Origin: Sphingomonas corticis
Lineage (GTDB): Bacteria; Pseudomonadota; Alphaproteobacteria; Sphingomonadales; Sphingomonadaceae
Reading direction: 5' to 3'
Assembly (NCBI RefSeq): GCF_012035195.1
Contig: NZ_JAAVJH010000012.1
Coordinates: 31,480-95,479, forward strand
DNA: 64,000 bases
Shown here: positions 29,292-37,850 of the stretch, piece after piece
Layout of the letters: every line of letters starts with the position of its first letter
Position numbering within the stretch: the first letter of the stretch is position 1
Made by a program: the position numbers and the translations under genes
The notes under the pieces: generated by a model
Databases searched by the model: none
The model's input: only the letters and a program-made list of their open reading frames with translations
What the model was told of the DNA's origin: nothing

Positions 29292-29873
29292 CTACCCCTG
29301 CTCCGGCATGCCGGCGTCAGGGCCAAGCGATGCCGCCATCGCAGCGAGCCGCGCCAGCTTCTCGGTCAGCGGATCCGAGGCGGACGAACGGTCGCGGAGC
29401 ATCCTGATCGCCTCGAGCCTGCCGCGTTCCGCGCGCTCGTACTTCTCCTTGTACTCCGCGGCGATCTCGCGGGTCTGGAGCCGCGACAGCTTCAACCAGC
29501 TTCGCGGAATGGCGAACTTCGAGCGCCGCGCCGACCTGCGCGGCTGGACGGTGGTCGAGAACGCGTCCACCACGCAGCGACACATCTCGTTCTCGAGCAC
29601 GGTCTTGCCCGAGACCCGGATGACGTGCTCGACCTTCCCCTCGAGCAGTTCCGTCATGCGCTCCACGGACCGGGAATTCACCTTGAGCGAGTAGTAGGCC
29701 AGCACGCCCACGGCGATCCTGACGCTCCGGAACGAGGCCCACGCCTCCCTGCGTTGCGCGGGCGTGGCGGTCAGATCGTGAAGGTGGGGCCGCAGCCGAA
29801 AGCGCCTCACGTCGAGACCCGCGGGTCCGGGAGGCGGCTCGACCTCTTCGAGCAAGATCCTCCTTCGGGGCAT
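29292..29873 (-). CDS. Third, small gene of the recombinase trio (GmtX-like position)
   Basis: 193 residues. It begins MPRRRILLEEVEPPPGPAGL and has a long basic helical region (SWLKLSRLQTREIAAEYKEK then YERAERGRLEAIRMLRD) that could form a coiled coil. No enzyme motif. Its ATG overlaps the TGA of the large recombinase-like gene (TGATG), so the three genes of this module are translationally linked. Small accessory proteins like this accompany multi-recombinase modules such as Tn554 (TnpC) and the Gamma-Mobile-Trio (GmtX); assignment to the latter is by position and size only. Confidence 0.6.
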   Translation of the reverse strand: MPRRRILLEEVEPPPGPAGLDVRRFRLRPHLHDLTATPAQRREAWASFRSVRIAVGVLAYYSLKVNSRSVERMTELLEGKVEHVIRVSGKTVLENEMCRCVVDAFSTTVQPRRSARRSKFAIPRSWLKLSRLQTREIAAEYKEKYERAERGRLEAIRMLRDRSSASDPLTEKLARLAAMAASLGPDAGMPEQG

Positions 29874-32200
29874 CAGCGGCGGCCCTTCGGATTGCCGAGG
29901 CCGGCGATCGCGTCGCGCGCGTCGATCCACCGCCTGCCGTTGCCGGGCCGCTTGGCACCCTTGCCGCGTGTGACGTACGGACCGATCCGCCGCATGCCGG
30001 TGCCCATCGCGGTCCCGATGTTCTCGAGCGTGTCGCCCTCGTCGAACCGCTTCGTCGCCGACCCGGCGCGCGCATCATGAGGCTTGATGCGCCGTCGGAA
30101 GGGGAACGACAGCGTGTATTGGACCTGGGAGATGTCCTGAAGACGCCCCGCGACCTGGAACACGTAGCGGTCGGGCCCGCAGTCACTAGGCAGGGGCGAG
30201 GAGCAGGCGTTGGGCACGATCCTGAGCCTCCGAGGGTGTTCCGGATCTCCGCCGTCGAGTTCGATGGTCAGCGCGACGAGCTCCTGGAAGGCCTTCATCG
30301 TCAGCCCGTCGAGCGGGAAGGCCCGCAGCTTGTCCCTGCGCGGCAGCATCCGCAGCTTGTGCGGGAGCTTCGGCACGGCGAGGAAGGCGGGCATGTCGTT
30401 CAGCGTGACCCACCCCCGCACGGGGTCGTGGATGATCTGCCGGGCGGTGGTGATCCTGACATGGGCGAGGCAGATGGTGCGAAACGCGAGGCGTCCCATC
30501 GCGACGCCACGATACAACGCCGCGGCCGGGATGATGACCTCGTCCGTATGGACGAGGGACAACGCCATCAGGCGGCGATGCTCCGACGAGTCGCCGGTGA
30601 GCACATTTGGCGCCGCAAGGTGCGGGGGCGGCAGCCCCGTCGCCGCCAGGTACGCGCGCCGCTCCGCCAGGAGTTCATCGGAGAGGTATCGCGGGCGGAG
30701 AGTCGCGCCGACGAGATAGGGCTCCAGGAACGCGAGCGACGGGTTCGCGGCGATGGCTGAACGCAGTTCGCATCGGCCGATCACCAGCACCCTCTCGTGA
30801 TGAAGGACGTCGGAGCCGCGTCTTGTTCCGGTCAATGCCGAGGCCAGGAAGTCGTCTTCACTGCGCCACAGCTCCTTCGGAATGGCCTGCTCCACCCGTT
30901 CCAGCTGCGTTCGTACGCGTACTGACCGGACGTCGAGGAGGAACTCCTGGCCGACGTCGGCCGGCACCTTCCGGACGGGCAGCGGTATGGAGATTCGGAT
31001 CTCGTCGAGGTCCTCGTGGCTGGCGACGGCGTGCGTATCTCTGGCGGCTCGGTAGATGGTGCCGCAATCCTCCGCGACGCCCTCCATCTCGGCGAGCATG
31101 CTGTCGAAATTGTCGGCGATGTAGTCGGCGCTGACGCGACGCCTGGCGGTCGCGCCGTCCCGCAGACGGTCGTGGTGCCGCTCCAGCATCTTCATGAAGC
31201 CGCGATCGCGCGGCACCTCCGGCATGTTCTCCTCCAGCCACTCCCTGAGCTGGACCGGCGTGGACCTTTCCTCCGCCCAGAGACGCGCCCGCCTCTCAGA
31301 GGCGACCCACTCGTAGACGTCGTAGATCCGGCACCACGGCGGCACGAGCCTGAGGATGCGACCGCTCAGATAAGCCTTGATCCGGCGGCGGATTTCGCGA
31401 TGGTCTCCCATCTTTGCGCCCGCCAGCACGATCGCCATCCTGCAGTGCGCCAGCGAAATCTCGTTCTCCTTGACGAGAAAGGCGTTCGCCAGCGCGTCGC
31501 AACAGCTGGCGATCGCGAAGCTGCGGTAGCCCGTCTCGATGGAGAGGAGACGAGCGGCATACTCCGGCGTGGGTGCCGGAAGGTGCAGTCCGACCTGCCG
31601 CTCGAGGCAGGTGCCCACGAGTTCCGGGACGTCGGGGGCCAACCCCGAGATCAGCGCCTTCCGCACATCTCCCTCGATCGGCGGGAGCCGGCGGGTCCGC
31701 GCCACGCCGCTGCGGAGCTGGGCCACGGACCGACCCACCCTGAACGCTTCGGGCCGCGAGCAGAGCATCACGGCATTGATCTCGCTCTCGTGGGTGTCCC
31801 CCTCGAAGGCGTCGGGCAGGCGGGCGTAGGCTTCGATGATCTCCTCGGGGATCGGCTCAAGGCGATGCAGCCGCTTGAGGTTCTTGCACGCCCAGCGCAG
31901 CTCGCGACCGTCGGCGAACTCCGACGCGGAGCACAGGAGGCGGTCGACGATCTCGTCGGCGGTCTCCTCCGGATGGTTGAGGAAGACCGTCCAGGCGAGG
32001 TGACCGCCGCCTCCGCTCACCTCTCCAGCCAGGAAGCCGTCCAGAATGGCGGACTGGACGCCGAGCACCGCCTTGCCGCAGCGGCGCGCGAAGGCGAAGG
32101 CCCGCTCCCGGCACGGAGCGTCGGACGGGGTGGGGTTCCACCATCCGGGCGCCCTGGTCGGGGGCACGGTGAGGCTGCACGCGCGCACGGCCCGGCTCAT
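29873..32200 (-). CDS. Large tyrosine-recombinase-like protein (GmtZ-like)
   Basis: 775 residues from ATG 32200; a longer frame to 32329 is Arg-rich and less likely, and GTG a few codons upstream is possible. The first 400 residues are helical without a known domain. The C-terminal part looks like a tyrosine recombinase: RITTARQI resembles the first catalytic Arg segment, PHDARAGSATKRF resembles the H-x-x-R motif, and IGTAMGTGMRRIGPYVTR resembles the G-H...Y segment with Tyr as nucleophile and Thr in place of His. Long middle proteins of this kind are annotated as the integrase of Gamma-Mobile-Trio systems. It starts about 140 bp after the stop of the first recombinase gene and overlaps the small third gene. 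Confidence 0.65.
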   Translation of the reverse strand: MSRAVRACSLTVPPTRAPGWWNPTPSDAPCRERAFAFARRCGKAVLGVQSAILDGFLAGEVSGGGGHLAWTVFLNHPEETADEIVDRLLCSASEFADGRELRWACKNLKRLHRLEPIPEEIIEAYARLPDAFEGDTHESEINAVMLCSRPEAFRVGRSVAQLRSGVARTRRLPPIEGDVRKALISGLAPDVPELVGTCLERQVGLHLPAPTPEYAARLLSIETGYRSFAIASCCDALANAFLVKENEISLAHCRMAIVLAGAKMGDHREIRRRIKAYLSGRILRLVPPWCRIYDVYEWVASERRARLWAEERSTPVQLREWLEENMPEVPRDRGFMKMLERHHDRLRDGATARRRVSADYIADNFDSMLAEMEGVAEDCGTIYRAARDTHAVASHEDLDEIRISIPLPVRKVPADVGQEFLLDVRSVRVRTQLERVEQAIPKELWRSEDDFLASALTGTRRGSDVLHHERVLVIGRCELRSAIAANPSLAFLEPYLVGATLRPRYLSDELLAERRAYLAATGLPPPHLAAPNVLTGDSSEHRRLMALSLVHTDEVIIPAAALYRGVAMGRLAFRTICLAHVRITTARQIIHDPVRGWVTLNDMPAFLAVPKLPHKLRMLPRRDKLRAFPLDGLTMKAFQELVALTIELDGGDPEHPRRLRIVPNACSSPLPSDCGPDRYVFQVAGRLQDISQVQYTLSFPFRRRIKPHDARAGSATKRFDEGDTLENIGTAMGTGMRRIGPYVTRGKGAKRPGNGRRWIDARDAIAGLGNPKGRR

Positions 32201-32338
32201 CAGATCGGCCGGAATCACGAGGACCGGCCCCTGAGAGCACCGACGGATGTCATCGGCGCTCGGCCCAGATGCGGACCGTCGACATCGTCGGAAGCGCAGC
32301 CGTCGCTCATCGGACGGAGATCGCGGCACATCCGCACC

Positions 32339-33634
32339 TCACCAGCCCTCGAAGGCGGACTGCAGCGCCGGCGCGGTGCGGAAGGAGGAGGTGGGGCGCG
32401 CGACCTCGCCGCGGCCGGCCTGGAAGTCGCTCGTCCACTTCGCCCGACGAGCCGCGAAGTGGCGAGCGCCGTAGATCTTGAGCATCTCCTCCTTGCCCGC
32501 CCAGCCCATGTAGGTGGCCAGGTCGTCCCGGAGCCGGTCCTTGATGAACTCGGGCACGTCCATGTCCTCGATCTCGTCGAGCGCGCGGATGACCTGGTCG
32601 TGGCGACCCAGGTGCATCCACGCGTCGCGCTCGCCGCACTTGATGCCGGCGAGCCGCACCACCTTCCTGAATTCGACGCGTGCCGCCGGCACGAGGAGCG
32701 GCCGGCCATAGTGGTTGAAGAAGAGGGGGGCGTTCAACGCCTCCTCGTCCCCCGCGAAGCAGGCGGCCTCGTACTCCTCCACGCCCCACCCGCGCGGGTC
32801 CATGGAGCGGCGCACCACGTCGACGTAGGAATAGAAGCGGTCCGCCCCCGCCACGGTGAAGGACGCCAGCTTCGTCAGCTCCGTGTCGCCGGTCGGCTTG
32901 TTCCTGATCTTCAGGAGGCGGCCGAACCGGGTCTCCCCGAGTTCCTTGGCGCCCATGAAGAGGCTGCGGAAGGTGCCCTCGATCACCTCGCCGCCGCGGC
33001 TGATCAGATCCTCCTTCGCGCGCCAGGCGTGACGCACGCACGGCGTGGTGCCGTGCCGTTCGAAGGCGGCTTCGATCCTGTCGTGGAGGTGCGGGTCGCC
33101 CGAGGTGTTGATGGTGTACTTCGGCACCGTGACGGAGAAGAAGCGGCCGGTGTCGCGCACGTAGCCGCCGCTCGCCGTCCGCCGAGCCTCGGCATTGCTG
33201 GGGACGTAACCGGCGCGGACGAAGCAATTGGAGGGCTTGCCCTCGAAGTCGGCGCAGTCGAAGATGCGACGCGCGAGGTTGAGCTTGCGGTCGATGCGCA
33301 CCGCCTTCGCGCGGTCGTCGCCGAAGGAGATGTCGTAGCCGGCACCGGCCTCGGCCTTGCGCGCCACGCGCGCGCCCTGATCCTTCAGCCGGGTGACCAC
33401 GAGTTTCGAAGCCGCATCGGGATCGACGAAGCAGACCGGCACGTCCGTGCCGGGAACGGGTATGAAGTAGTCGTTCAGCGCCTCCTCCGCGAGGACGCGG
33501 TAGTCCCTCCACGTGCCGACTTCATAGCCCTCCGCCACCTGGATTGTGGCCTCGGTGAGAATCGGGTGGTAACGGTTCGCCCAGCAGACGGCCATGTCGA
33601 GGTCGTCCTTGGAGAATGTAGCGATCTCGAACAC
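32339..33634 (-). CDS. Divergent tyrosine recombinase, first gene of the trio (GmtY-like)
   Basis: 431 residues. The C-terminal catalytic signature is visible: WMHLGRHDQVI provides H-x-x-R-H, and YMGWAGKEEMLKIYGARHF provides the G-H/W segment and, ten residues on, the nucleophile Tyr. The N-terminal 250 residues should be the DNA-binding arm. GTG start at 33634 with GAGGGA upstream. The start codon touches an inverted repeat (CGTAGCT ... AGCTACG) that may be the recombinase's own binding site. Placement first in a three-gene recombinase operon beside defence-like cargo fits a Gamma-Mobile-Trio type of island; other three-gene recombinase modules (Tn554-like, RIT) are alternatives. Confidence 0.7.
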   Translation of the reverse strand: MFEIATFSKDDLDMAVCWANRYHPILTEATIQVAEGYEVGTWRDYRVLAEEALNDYFIPVPGTDVPVCFVDPDAASKLVVTRLKDQGARVARKAEAGAGYDISFGDDRAKAVRIDRKLNLARRIFDCADFEGKPSNCFVRAGYVPSNAEARRTASGGYVRDTGRFFSVTVPKYTINTSGDPHLHDRIEAAFERHGTTPCVRHAWRAKEDLISRGGEVIEGTFRSLFMGAKELGETRFGRLLKIRNKPTGDTELTKLASFTVAGADRFYSYVDVVRRSMDPRGWGVEEYEAACFAGDEEALNAPLFFNHYGRPLLVPAARVEFRKVVRLAGIKCGERDAWMHLGRHDQVIRALDEIEDMDVPEFIKDRLRDDLATYMGWAGKEEMLKIYGARHFAARRAKWTSDFQAGRGEVARPTSSFRTAPALQSAFEGW

Positions 33635-33669
33635 GTAGCTAGGTCCCTCAAATGATGTAGCCAGCTACG
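33634..33669. repeat. Inverted repeat at the recombinase start, candidate operator or crossover site
   Basis: CGTAGCT (33634-33640) and AGCTACG (33663-33669) are perfect 7-bp inverted arms separated by 22 bases. They begin at the recombinase start codon. Tyrosine recombinases bind such inverted arms around a short crossover region, but the spacer here is long, so an operator is equally possible. Confidence 0.4.
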
Positions 33670-34067
33670 ACATTCGCTTGACCGCTGTCAAGGCGTGTGG
33701 GATGGCGCGTTCGGCGACTTCGAGGGATTTGAAGGGCGACGGGCGGCTGGTCGGGGTGGCTACCCCTTCGAATTGCGGGGTTTCCGTAACGGAAATCAGT
33801 CCAAAATCGCTTTTCGCCTCTGGTGTTAGTCCGCGTAAAAGCGCCCCACGGACGCCCCGGCAGAGGGAAAACCTCCGCATCCGGCGGGGTCGCCACCCCT
33901 TCCGAGCGGCCGCAGGCGGTCCCGGGCGACCGCGCGCGCCCGGCCGACGGGGAGGCGCGGCGCCCGCGGCGGCGCGCCCGCCGGGCGAATCGGCGCGGCG
34001 GCGGGCGCACGGAGCAACGCCACGGCGACCTTCCCGCCATCGGACCGGCCGTGCTACCGCCTGCGCG
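33655..34067. other. 412-bp intergenic region with repeats and palindromes
   Basis: No convincing gene; codon composition differs from host genes. It holds a perfect 15-bp palindrome TTTCCGTAACGGAAA at 33781-33795 and two related copies of GGGGTNGCNACCCCTTC (33753-33769 and 33886-33902), each able to form a short hairpin. Since the right end of a mobile module is expected here, these may be att-like or regulatory sequences. Confidence 0.45.
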
Positions 34068-34667
34068 ATGGCCAGCACCGTGGCGCCCTCCGAGGTCGAA
34101 CTCGACAACGACGACGCCGTCGCGCTGCTCACCCACGTGTTCTCCAACGGTGCGCGGCGCGCCACGCTGGTCGACGCGCGCATCCGCTACATGCAGCGCG
34201 CGGACTTCCCCTCCCATGCGCGGACCGGACGCGGAAGACGCACCACCCACGACCTCCGCGCCATCCTGAAGATCGCCGTCGCCCTGACCCTGATCGACTT
34301 CGGCGTGCCCGCCGCGAAGGCCGCGGAGGCGGTGGCGGGCGAGTGGAAGATGATCGGGTTCGCGCTCGCGGACGCCTGGTTCGCCGCACGGGAGAGCGGC
34401 ACTCCCAAGGCGGAGCGGATGCCGGTCCTGGCGGTGAGCCCCTGGGTGCTCTGCGAAGGCGACGACAAGATCCGCCTCGGCCGGCTCACGCGCAAGATGC
34501 TCTCCGACCCGCGGCCGGCCTCGTCCGACGCCATCTACGGCAGGCTCATGATCGACTGCGTCTCGGTGGTCGACGCCATCGCCTCGGGGCTGGCCGACGT
34601 CTCGAGGTACCGCGACGACGAGATCGAGGCCGCCTTCTCGGCATTCGCCAGGCATCCGCTCGACTGA
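34068..34667 (+). CDS. Protein of unknown function, 199 aa
   Basis: ATG at 34068, divergent from the recombinase operon. The first 30 residues are acidic (VELDNDDAVALLTHVFS), followed by a basic stretch SHARTGRGRRTTHDLRAILK and helical segments. No domain recognised and no signal peptide. Codon use is host-like. It is the first gene on the right side of the recombinase trio and so a candidate cargo gene. Confidence 0.55.
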   Translation: MASTVAPSEVELDNDDAVALLTHVFSNGARRATLVDARIRYMQRADFPSHARTGRGRRTTHDLRAILKIAVALTLIDFGVPAAKAAEAVAGEWKMIGFALADAWFAARESGTPKAERMPVLAVSPWVLCEGDDKIRLGRLTRKMLSDPRPASSDAIYGRLMIDCVSVVDAIASGLADVSRYRDDEIEAAFSAFARHPLD

Positions 34668-34758
34668 GCGAAGAAGAGGATCCTTCCGAGGCTGGAGCCG
34701 CGGACGGACGTCAAGGAGGGAAAAGGCCCTCGGCGCGCTCCGTCCCGGAGACCGCACA

Positions 34759-35409
34759 ATGCAGATCGTGATCCACACCTCGGATGCCGAGGCTCTGGCG
34801 CAGGCGCTCATCCCGTTGAACGTCAGCCTCGAGGCGCCCCGCCGGCTGCATCCCGACCGCTGGACCACCACGGCCATCGTGGACATCCACGTGCTTCCCG
34901 TCGCACCCGGCGGTCCGCCGGCCGGCGTGTACATCGGCGGTGACGAACGGATCCAGGCCGCACTGGTCGACACGCCCGTCGACGACGGAGGAGCTCGCGA
35001 CGTGCCGCTCGTGGACGTCGGATGCATCAAGGTGGTGGCGGCCGTTCAACCCGTGCCAATCTCGCCAGACCGGGAGGACGAGTACATGTTCGGAATCGTG
35101 CTCAAGGAGCTGGCCGCCCCGATCCGCGTCGCCATGGCGCGGAACGGCCATTCCAACGCCCGTATCGCCGGTCACCTCCTTCTGGCCGAAGCCGGCGTCC
35201 GATTGGCGGAAGACGGTCGGTGGCTCCATGCGCTGGTTGTGGACGGCCCGCCATCCGCCGACCTGTCCGATCTGCGGGAGGCCTTCCCGGAGGAGCAGTT
35301 CTACAAACGGTTCACCGTCGTGAACTCGTCTATCCTCCCCAAGGAGTCGCTCGCCAGGATAGACCAGCTGGCCTGCTGGCTCGACGAGATCGCTCCCGCC
35401 GAAGGCTGA
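34759..35409 (+). CDS. Protein of unknown function, 216 aa
   Basis: ATG at 34759. Acidic alpha/beta protein: MQIVIHTSDAEALAQALIPL opens with a strand-helix unit, TTTAIVDIHVLPVAPGG follows, and the C-terminal half is helical (DLSDLREAFPEEQFYKRFTV). No known motif. It ends 21 bp before the end of the convergent exonuclease-like gene. Candidate cargo of the island. Confidence 0.55.
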   Translation: MQIVIHTSDAEALAQALIPLNVSLEAPRRLHPDRWTTTAIVDIHVLPVAPGGPPAGVYIGGDERIQAALVDTPVDDGGARDVPLVDVGCIKVVAAVQPVPISPDREDEYMFGIVLKELAAPIRVAMARNGHSNARIAGHLLLAEAGVRLAEDGRWLHALVVDGPPSADLSDLREAFPEEQFYKRFTVVNSSILPKESLARIDQLACWLDEIAPAEG

Positions 35410-35430
35410 GCGGATCCGCCGGGCGCCGCG

Positions 35431-36177
35431 TCACGCGCGCGCGCCGGCGGCCTCCGCCACGCGAAGGCCCTGCCTCGCCAAAGGCAGTAGGTGGTCGGCG
35501 CGGACCGGGCCGGAGAGGAGATGGGCAGCCAGATCACCCCAACACGTCGCCAGCCAAGTCCCATCGCCACGCGCCATGGCCTCGAGGTGGAGATAGACGA
35601 GGGCGGTGCGCACGACGTCGACGGCTCCCTTCCTGATGCGGGCGTCGACCGGGCGCGACGAGCTCCTGGCCGGCACGGCTGCCTCTATGCCCAGCGCGGC
35701 GCAGAGATCGGTGAGCGCGGGACCCGCCGCCCGGCCCCGGCCGCCGCCGCACCGAAGCAGCGTGTCGACATGGCGGTGCGGATCGGCATCCACCCACTCC
35801 CGTACCGCCTGGCACCCGAACATCCAGTTGGCGAGACACCGGCGCAGGCACAGCGGGAGGTCATGGGCGACGCCGTTGTGCGTGACGAGGACCCCACCGG
35901 CGCCGAGGCCTCGGAGGGCCGCGTCGATGCGCAACAGCGCCTCCCTTTCGTCGCCTTCCACCAACGATCCGCTGAGTTCGATGCACGAGAGCCCGTCGTC
36001 GGCGACAACGAAGGAGAGCATCGCCACCGCGGTGAGCTCCTGCAGGAAGCGGCGATCGATGCCGGCGGCGTCGCCGTTCGGCAGCAGCGCCACCGCCTCG
36101 GCGGACACGCCGCACTCGACGTCGAGCACGAGCACGCGCTTCGACTCTCCAGCACCAGCACCTGCCGACGCGCTCAT
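35431..36177 (-). CDS. DEDD exonuclease-like protein
   Basis: 248 residues. VLVLDVECG near residue 16 resembles ExoI (D-x-E), VLVTHNGVAHDLPLCLRR near 97 resembles ExoII (N-x-x-x-D), and HRHVDTLLRC near 135 resembles the further acidic position, as in DnaQ/RNase T relatives. The final Asp motif is less clear. Its ATG overlaps the stop of the upstream DUF2384-like gene (ATGA), so it is the last gene of a tightly coupled five-gene operon. It could be the nucleolytic effector of that operon. Confidence 0.6.
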   Translation of the reverse strand: MSASAGAGAGESKRVLVLDVECGVSAEAVALLPNGDAAGIDRRFLQELTAVAMLSFVVADDGLSCIELSGSLVEGDEREALLRIDAALRGLGAGGVLVTHNGVAHDLPLCLRRCLANWMFGCQAVREWVDADPHRHVDTLLRCGGGRGRAAGPALTDLCAALGIEAAVPARSSSRPVDARIRKGAVDVVRTALVYLHLEAMARGDGTWLATCWGDLAAHLLSGPVRADHLLPLARQGLRVAEAAGARA

Positions 36178-36536
36178 GAGGCCTCCGCGCGAAGGCAGGC
36201 GACGAGAGCGGAGAGGTGAGCGGGCGATAGCCCGGCCCACTCCAGCGGCGATCCGCCGTCGAGATGTCCGGACGGCGCCTCGAGCCAGGGCCGCACCGAC
36301 GCCCAGCCGCCGAGAAGGGCCTCCAGACCGTCGAGCAGCTCCACCGCCAGCCTCGCGCACCGCTCCTGCCGTGGCGACAGGCGCCACCCAGGCCGTCCGG
36401 CCCGGACGCGCGACCATTCCCCGAACCCCAGGCCCAGGAGCACCTCCACCTGACCACCGAGGAGGTCGGCATCCTCCACCCGGCGGACGAGCCGCCGGAT
36501 GACGAGCCCGAACTCCTCCGCGTCCTCCGAGCGCAT
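36174..36536 (-). CDS. DUF2384-like (MbcA/ParS/Xre antitoxin-type) protein C
   Basis: 120 residues from ATG 36536, which has AGGGGG five bases upstream. The end LLGGWASVRPWLEAPSGHLD then GGSPLEWAGLSPAHLSALVA fits the toxin-binding DUF2384 pattern (W-L-x-x-P-x-x-x-L-x-G-x-x-P-L-x). Two other small members precede it in the same operon. The frame is open to GTG 36809, overlapping the preceding gene, so a 211-residue form is possible; the shorter form matches the length of its paralogues. Confidence 0.55.
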   Translation of the reverse strand: MRSEDAEEFGLVIRRLVRRVEDADLLGGQVEVLLGLGFGEWSRVRAGRPGWRLSPRQERCARLAVELLDGLEALLGGWASVRPWLEAPSGHLDGGSPLEWAGLSPAHLSALVACLRAEAS

Positions 36537-36795
36537 GCCCCCTGGACCGGATGGCGGCTGCCTGACCGTCCCGTCTCCGAGCCTGCTCACGGCCGACGCC
36601 TCCCCGGCACGATGCCCGCTTCCGGACACCACGACGTCCTCGCGCGCGAGGAGCGCGGCCCGAGTGCCGCCGACCAGTCCGTCCGTCGCCGAAGGCTCCA
36701 CCCGGCGCGAAGCGTCGACGGCGCTTCGCTTCCGGCACACACCCGGCTTGTCGGAAACGACGCGATCCCGCCGCCAGCCTGCGTCGCCACCGTGA

Positions 36796-37506
36796 TCACT
36801 CCTCGTCACGAGGGGAGGGGAGGGCGGACTGCGAACGCCGCCGCTCATCGGCGGGCTCGATCCTGACGAGGCCGCAGCGGAACGCCAGGGCCGCCGCGCT
36901 CCCCTTGCGCATCTCGACGACCCGATGCACGCGGTAGCCCCGTCCGGCGAGGAGCGGATGGTCGACGACATGGTCGAGCATCCTGCCGACGGCCGCGACG
37001 AGTTCGATCTCCGGAACGCCCTCGGGAAGGCGGAGCCGCGCTTCGCCACCGATCACCACCAGCTCGCTCTCGCCGAGCCCATAGGCCCCGGCCAACGCGT
37101 CGCCTTCGACCCACGCATCGAAGACGCCCACGCCCTGCGCCGGCGCGCGGATCGCCACGCCGCCGTGGCCGAGTCGGCGCATGAGGGACCGGTTGGCCGC
37201 GGTGTCACCGGACGCCAGCGTCCGCAACAGATGGCGGGAGCGCTTCCAGCCGCGCGGCGGCAGCGCCAGGCCGTCGGGCCAGTCGGGCGGCGGGGTCATT
37301 ACGTCGAGCACCTGCGCGACGGCGAGGCCCTCCGCGTCCAGGATCGCGAGGAGCAGAGGCGAGGCGTACAGCGGGTGACGGCGGAGGACGGAACGGTAGA
37401 GCCGCTCCCGCTCCTCCTGCGCACGCGAGACGAACTCCGCGATCTCGTCTTCCACGTCCTCGCGCAGCGGTCGCACGCCGCCGAGAAGTGGCCACACGGC
37501 GCTCAC
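36796..37506 (-). CDS. Protein of unknown function in the DUF2384-like operon, 236 aa
   Basis: GTG start at 37506 overlaps the stop of the preceding gene (GTGA). The chain has a helical first part (VEDEIAEFVSRAQEERERLY), a middle with WPDGLALPPRGWKRSRHLLR and VAIRAPAQGVGVFDAWVEGD, and an end with GRGYRVHRVVEMRKGSAAAL then AFRCGLVRI. No RES, Fic, or PIN motif is evident, so it is not an obvious partner toxin, but its position between antitoxin-like genes makes it the best toxin or effector candidate. Confidence 0.6.
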   Translation of the reverse strand: MSAVWPLLGGVRPLREDVEDEIAEFVSRAQEERERLYRSVLRRHPLYASPLLLAILDAEGLAVAQVLDVMTPPPDWPDGLALPPRGWKRSRHLLRTLASGDTAANRSLMRRLGHGGVAIRAPAQGVGVFDAWVEGDALAGAYGLGESELVVIGGEARLRLPEGVPEIELVAAVGRMLDHVVDHPLLAGRGYRVHRVVEMRKGSAAALAFRCGLVRIEPADERRRSQSALPSPRDEE

Positions 37507-37850
37507 GCGCCGATCTCCACGTGCGCGACGATCCAGCGGGTCCAATCCGGCGAGGCCGCCATCGCTTCGAGCGGGGTGCGGCCTCCCATCGTCGGATTCG
37601 GTCGGCGCAGCCACGCGCGGGTGCGACCCGCGTCGGCGTGGATCCTCCGCAGGATCGCCGCGAGCGCGACGAGGAGCCGCATCCGCGCCTCGCAGGCCTC
37701 GGACCCGTAGGTCTCGACCGAGCACGGCGGGCCTGACGTGAAGCCTCCGAGCAGCGCCGACCGCTCGGCCTCGTCGAGGTCCCAGTCCTCCGCGACGCCG
37801 TCCCAGCGCTCGAGCACGTGAAGCAGCGAAGGTGCCTCCCGCGCCGTCAC
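37503..37850 (-). CDS. DUF2384-like (MbcA/ParS/Xre antitoxin-type) protein B
   Basis: 115 residues, GTG start at 37850 overlapping the stop of the preceding gene (GTGA). The end TRAWLRRPNPTMGGRTPLEA is a textbook DUF2384 motif (W-L-x-x-P-N-P-x-x-G-G-x-T-P-L-E), and the middle has ARMRLLVALAAILRRI, shared with protein A. Family members usually block an ADP-ribosylating or NAD-degrading RES toxin; no RES gene is seen here. Confidence 0.7.
   Translation of the reverse strand: MTAREAPSLLHVLERWDGVAEDWDLDEAERSALLGGFTSGPPCSVETYGSEACEARMRLLVALAAILRRIHADAGRTRAWLRRPNPTMGGRTPLEAMAASPDWTRWIVAHVEIGA

Noticed and set aside
33678..33900. Possible coding segment with repeated GVATPS
   Set aside because: Both copies of the GGGGTNGCNACCCC motif translate as GVATPS with synonymous differences, which hinted at coding, but the frame has no clear start and the composition is unlike host genes; kept as a repeat-bearing intergenic region.
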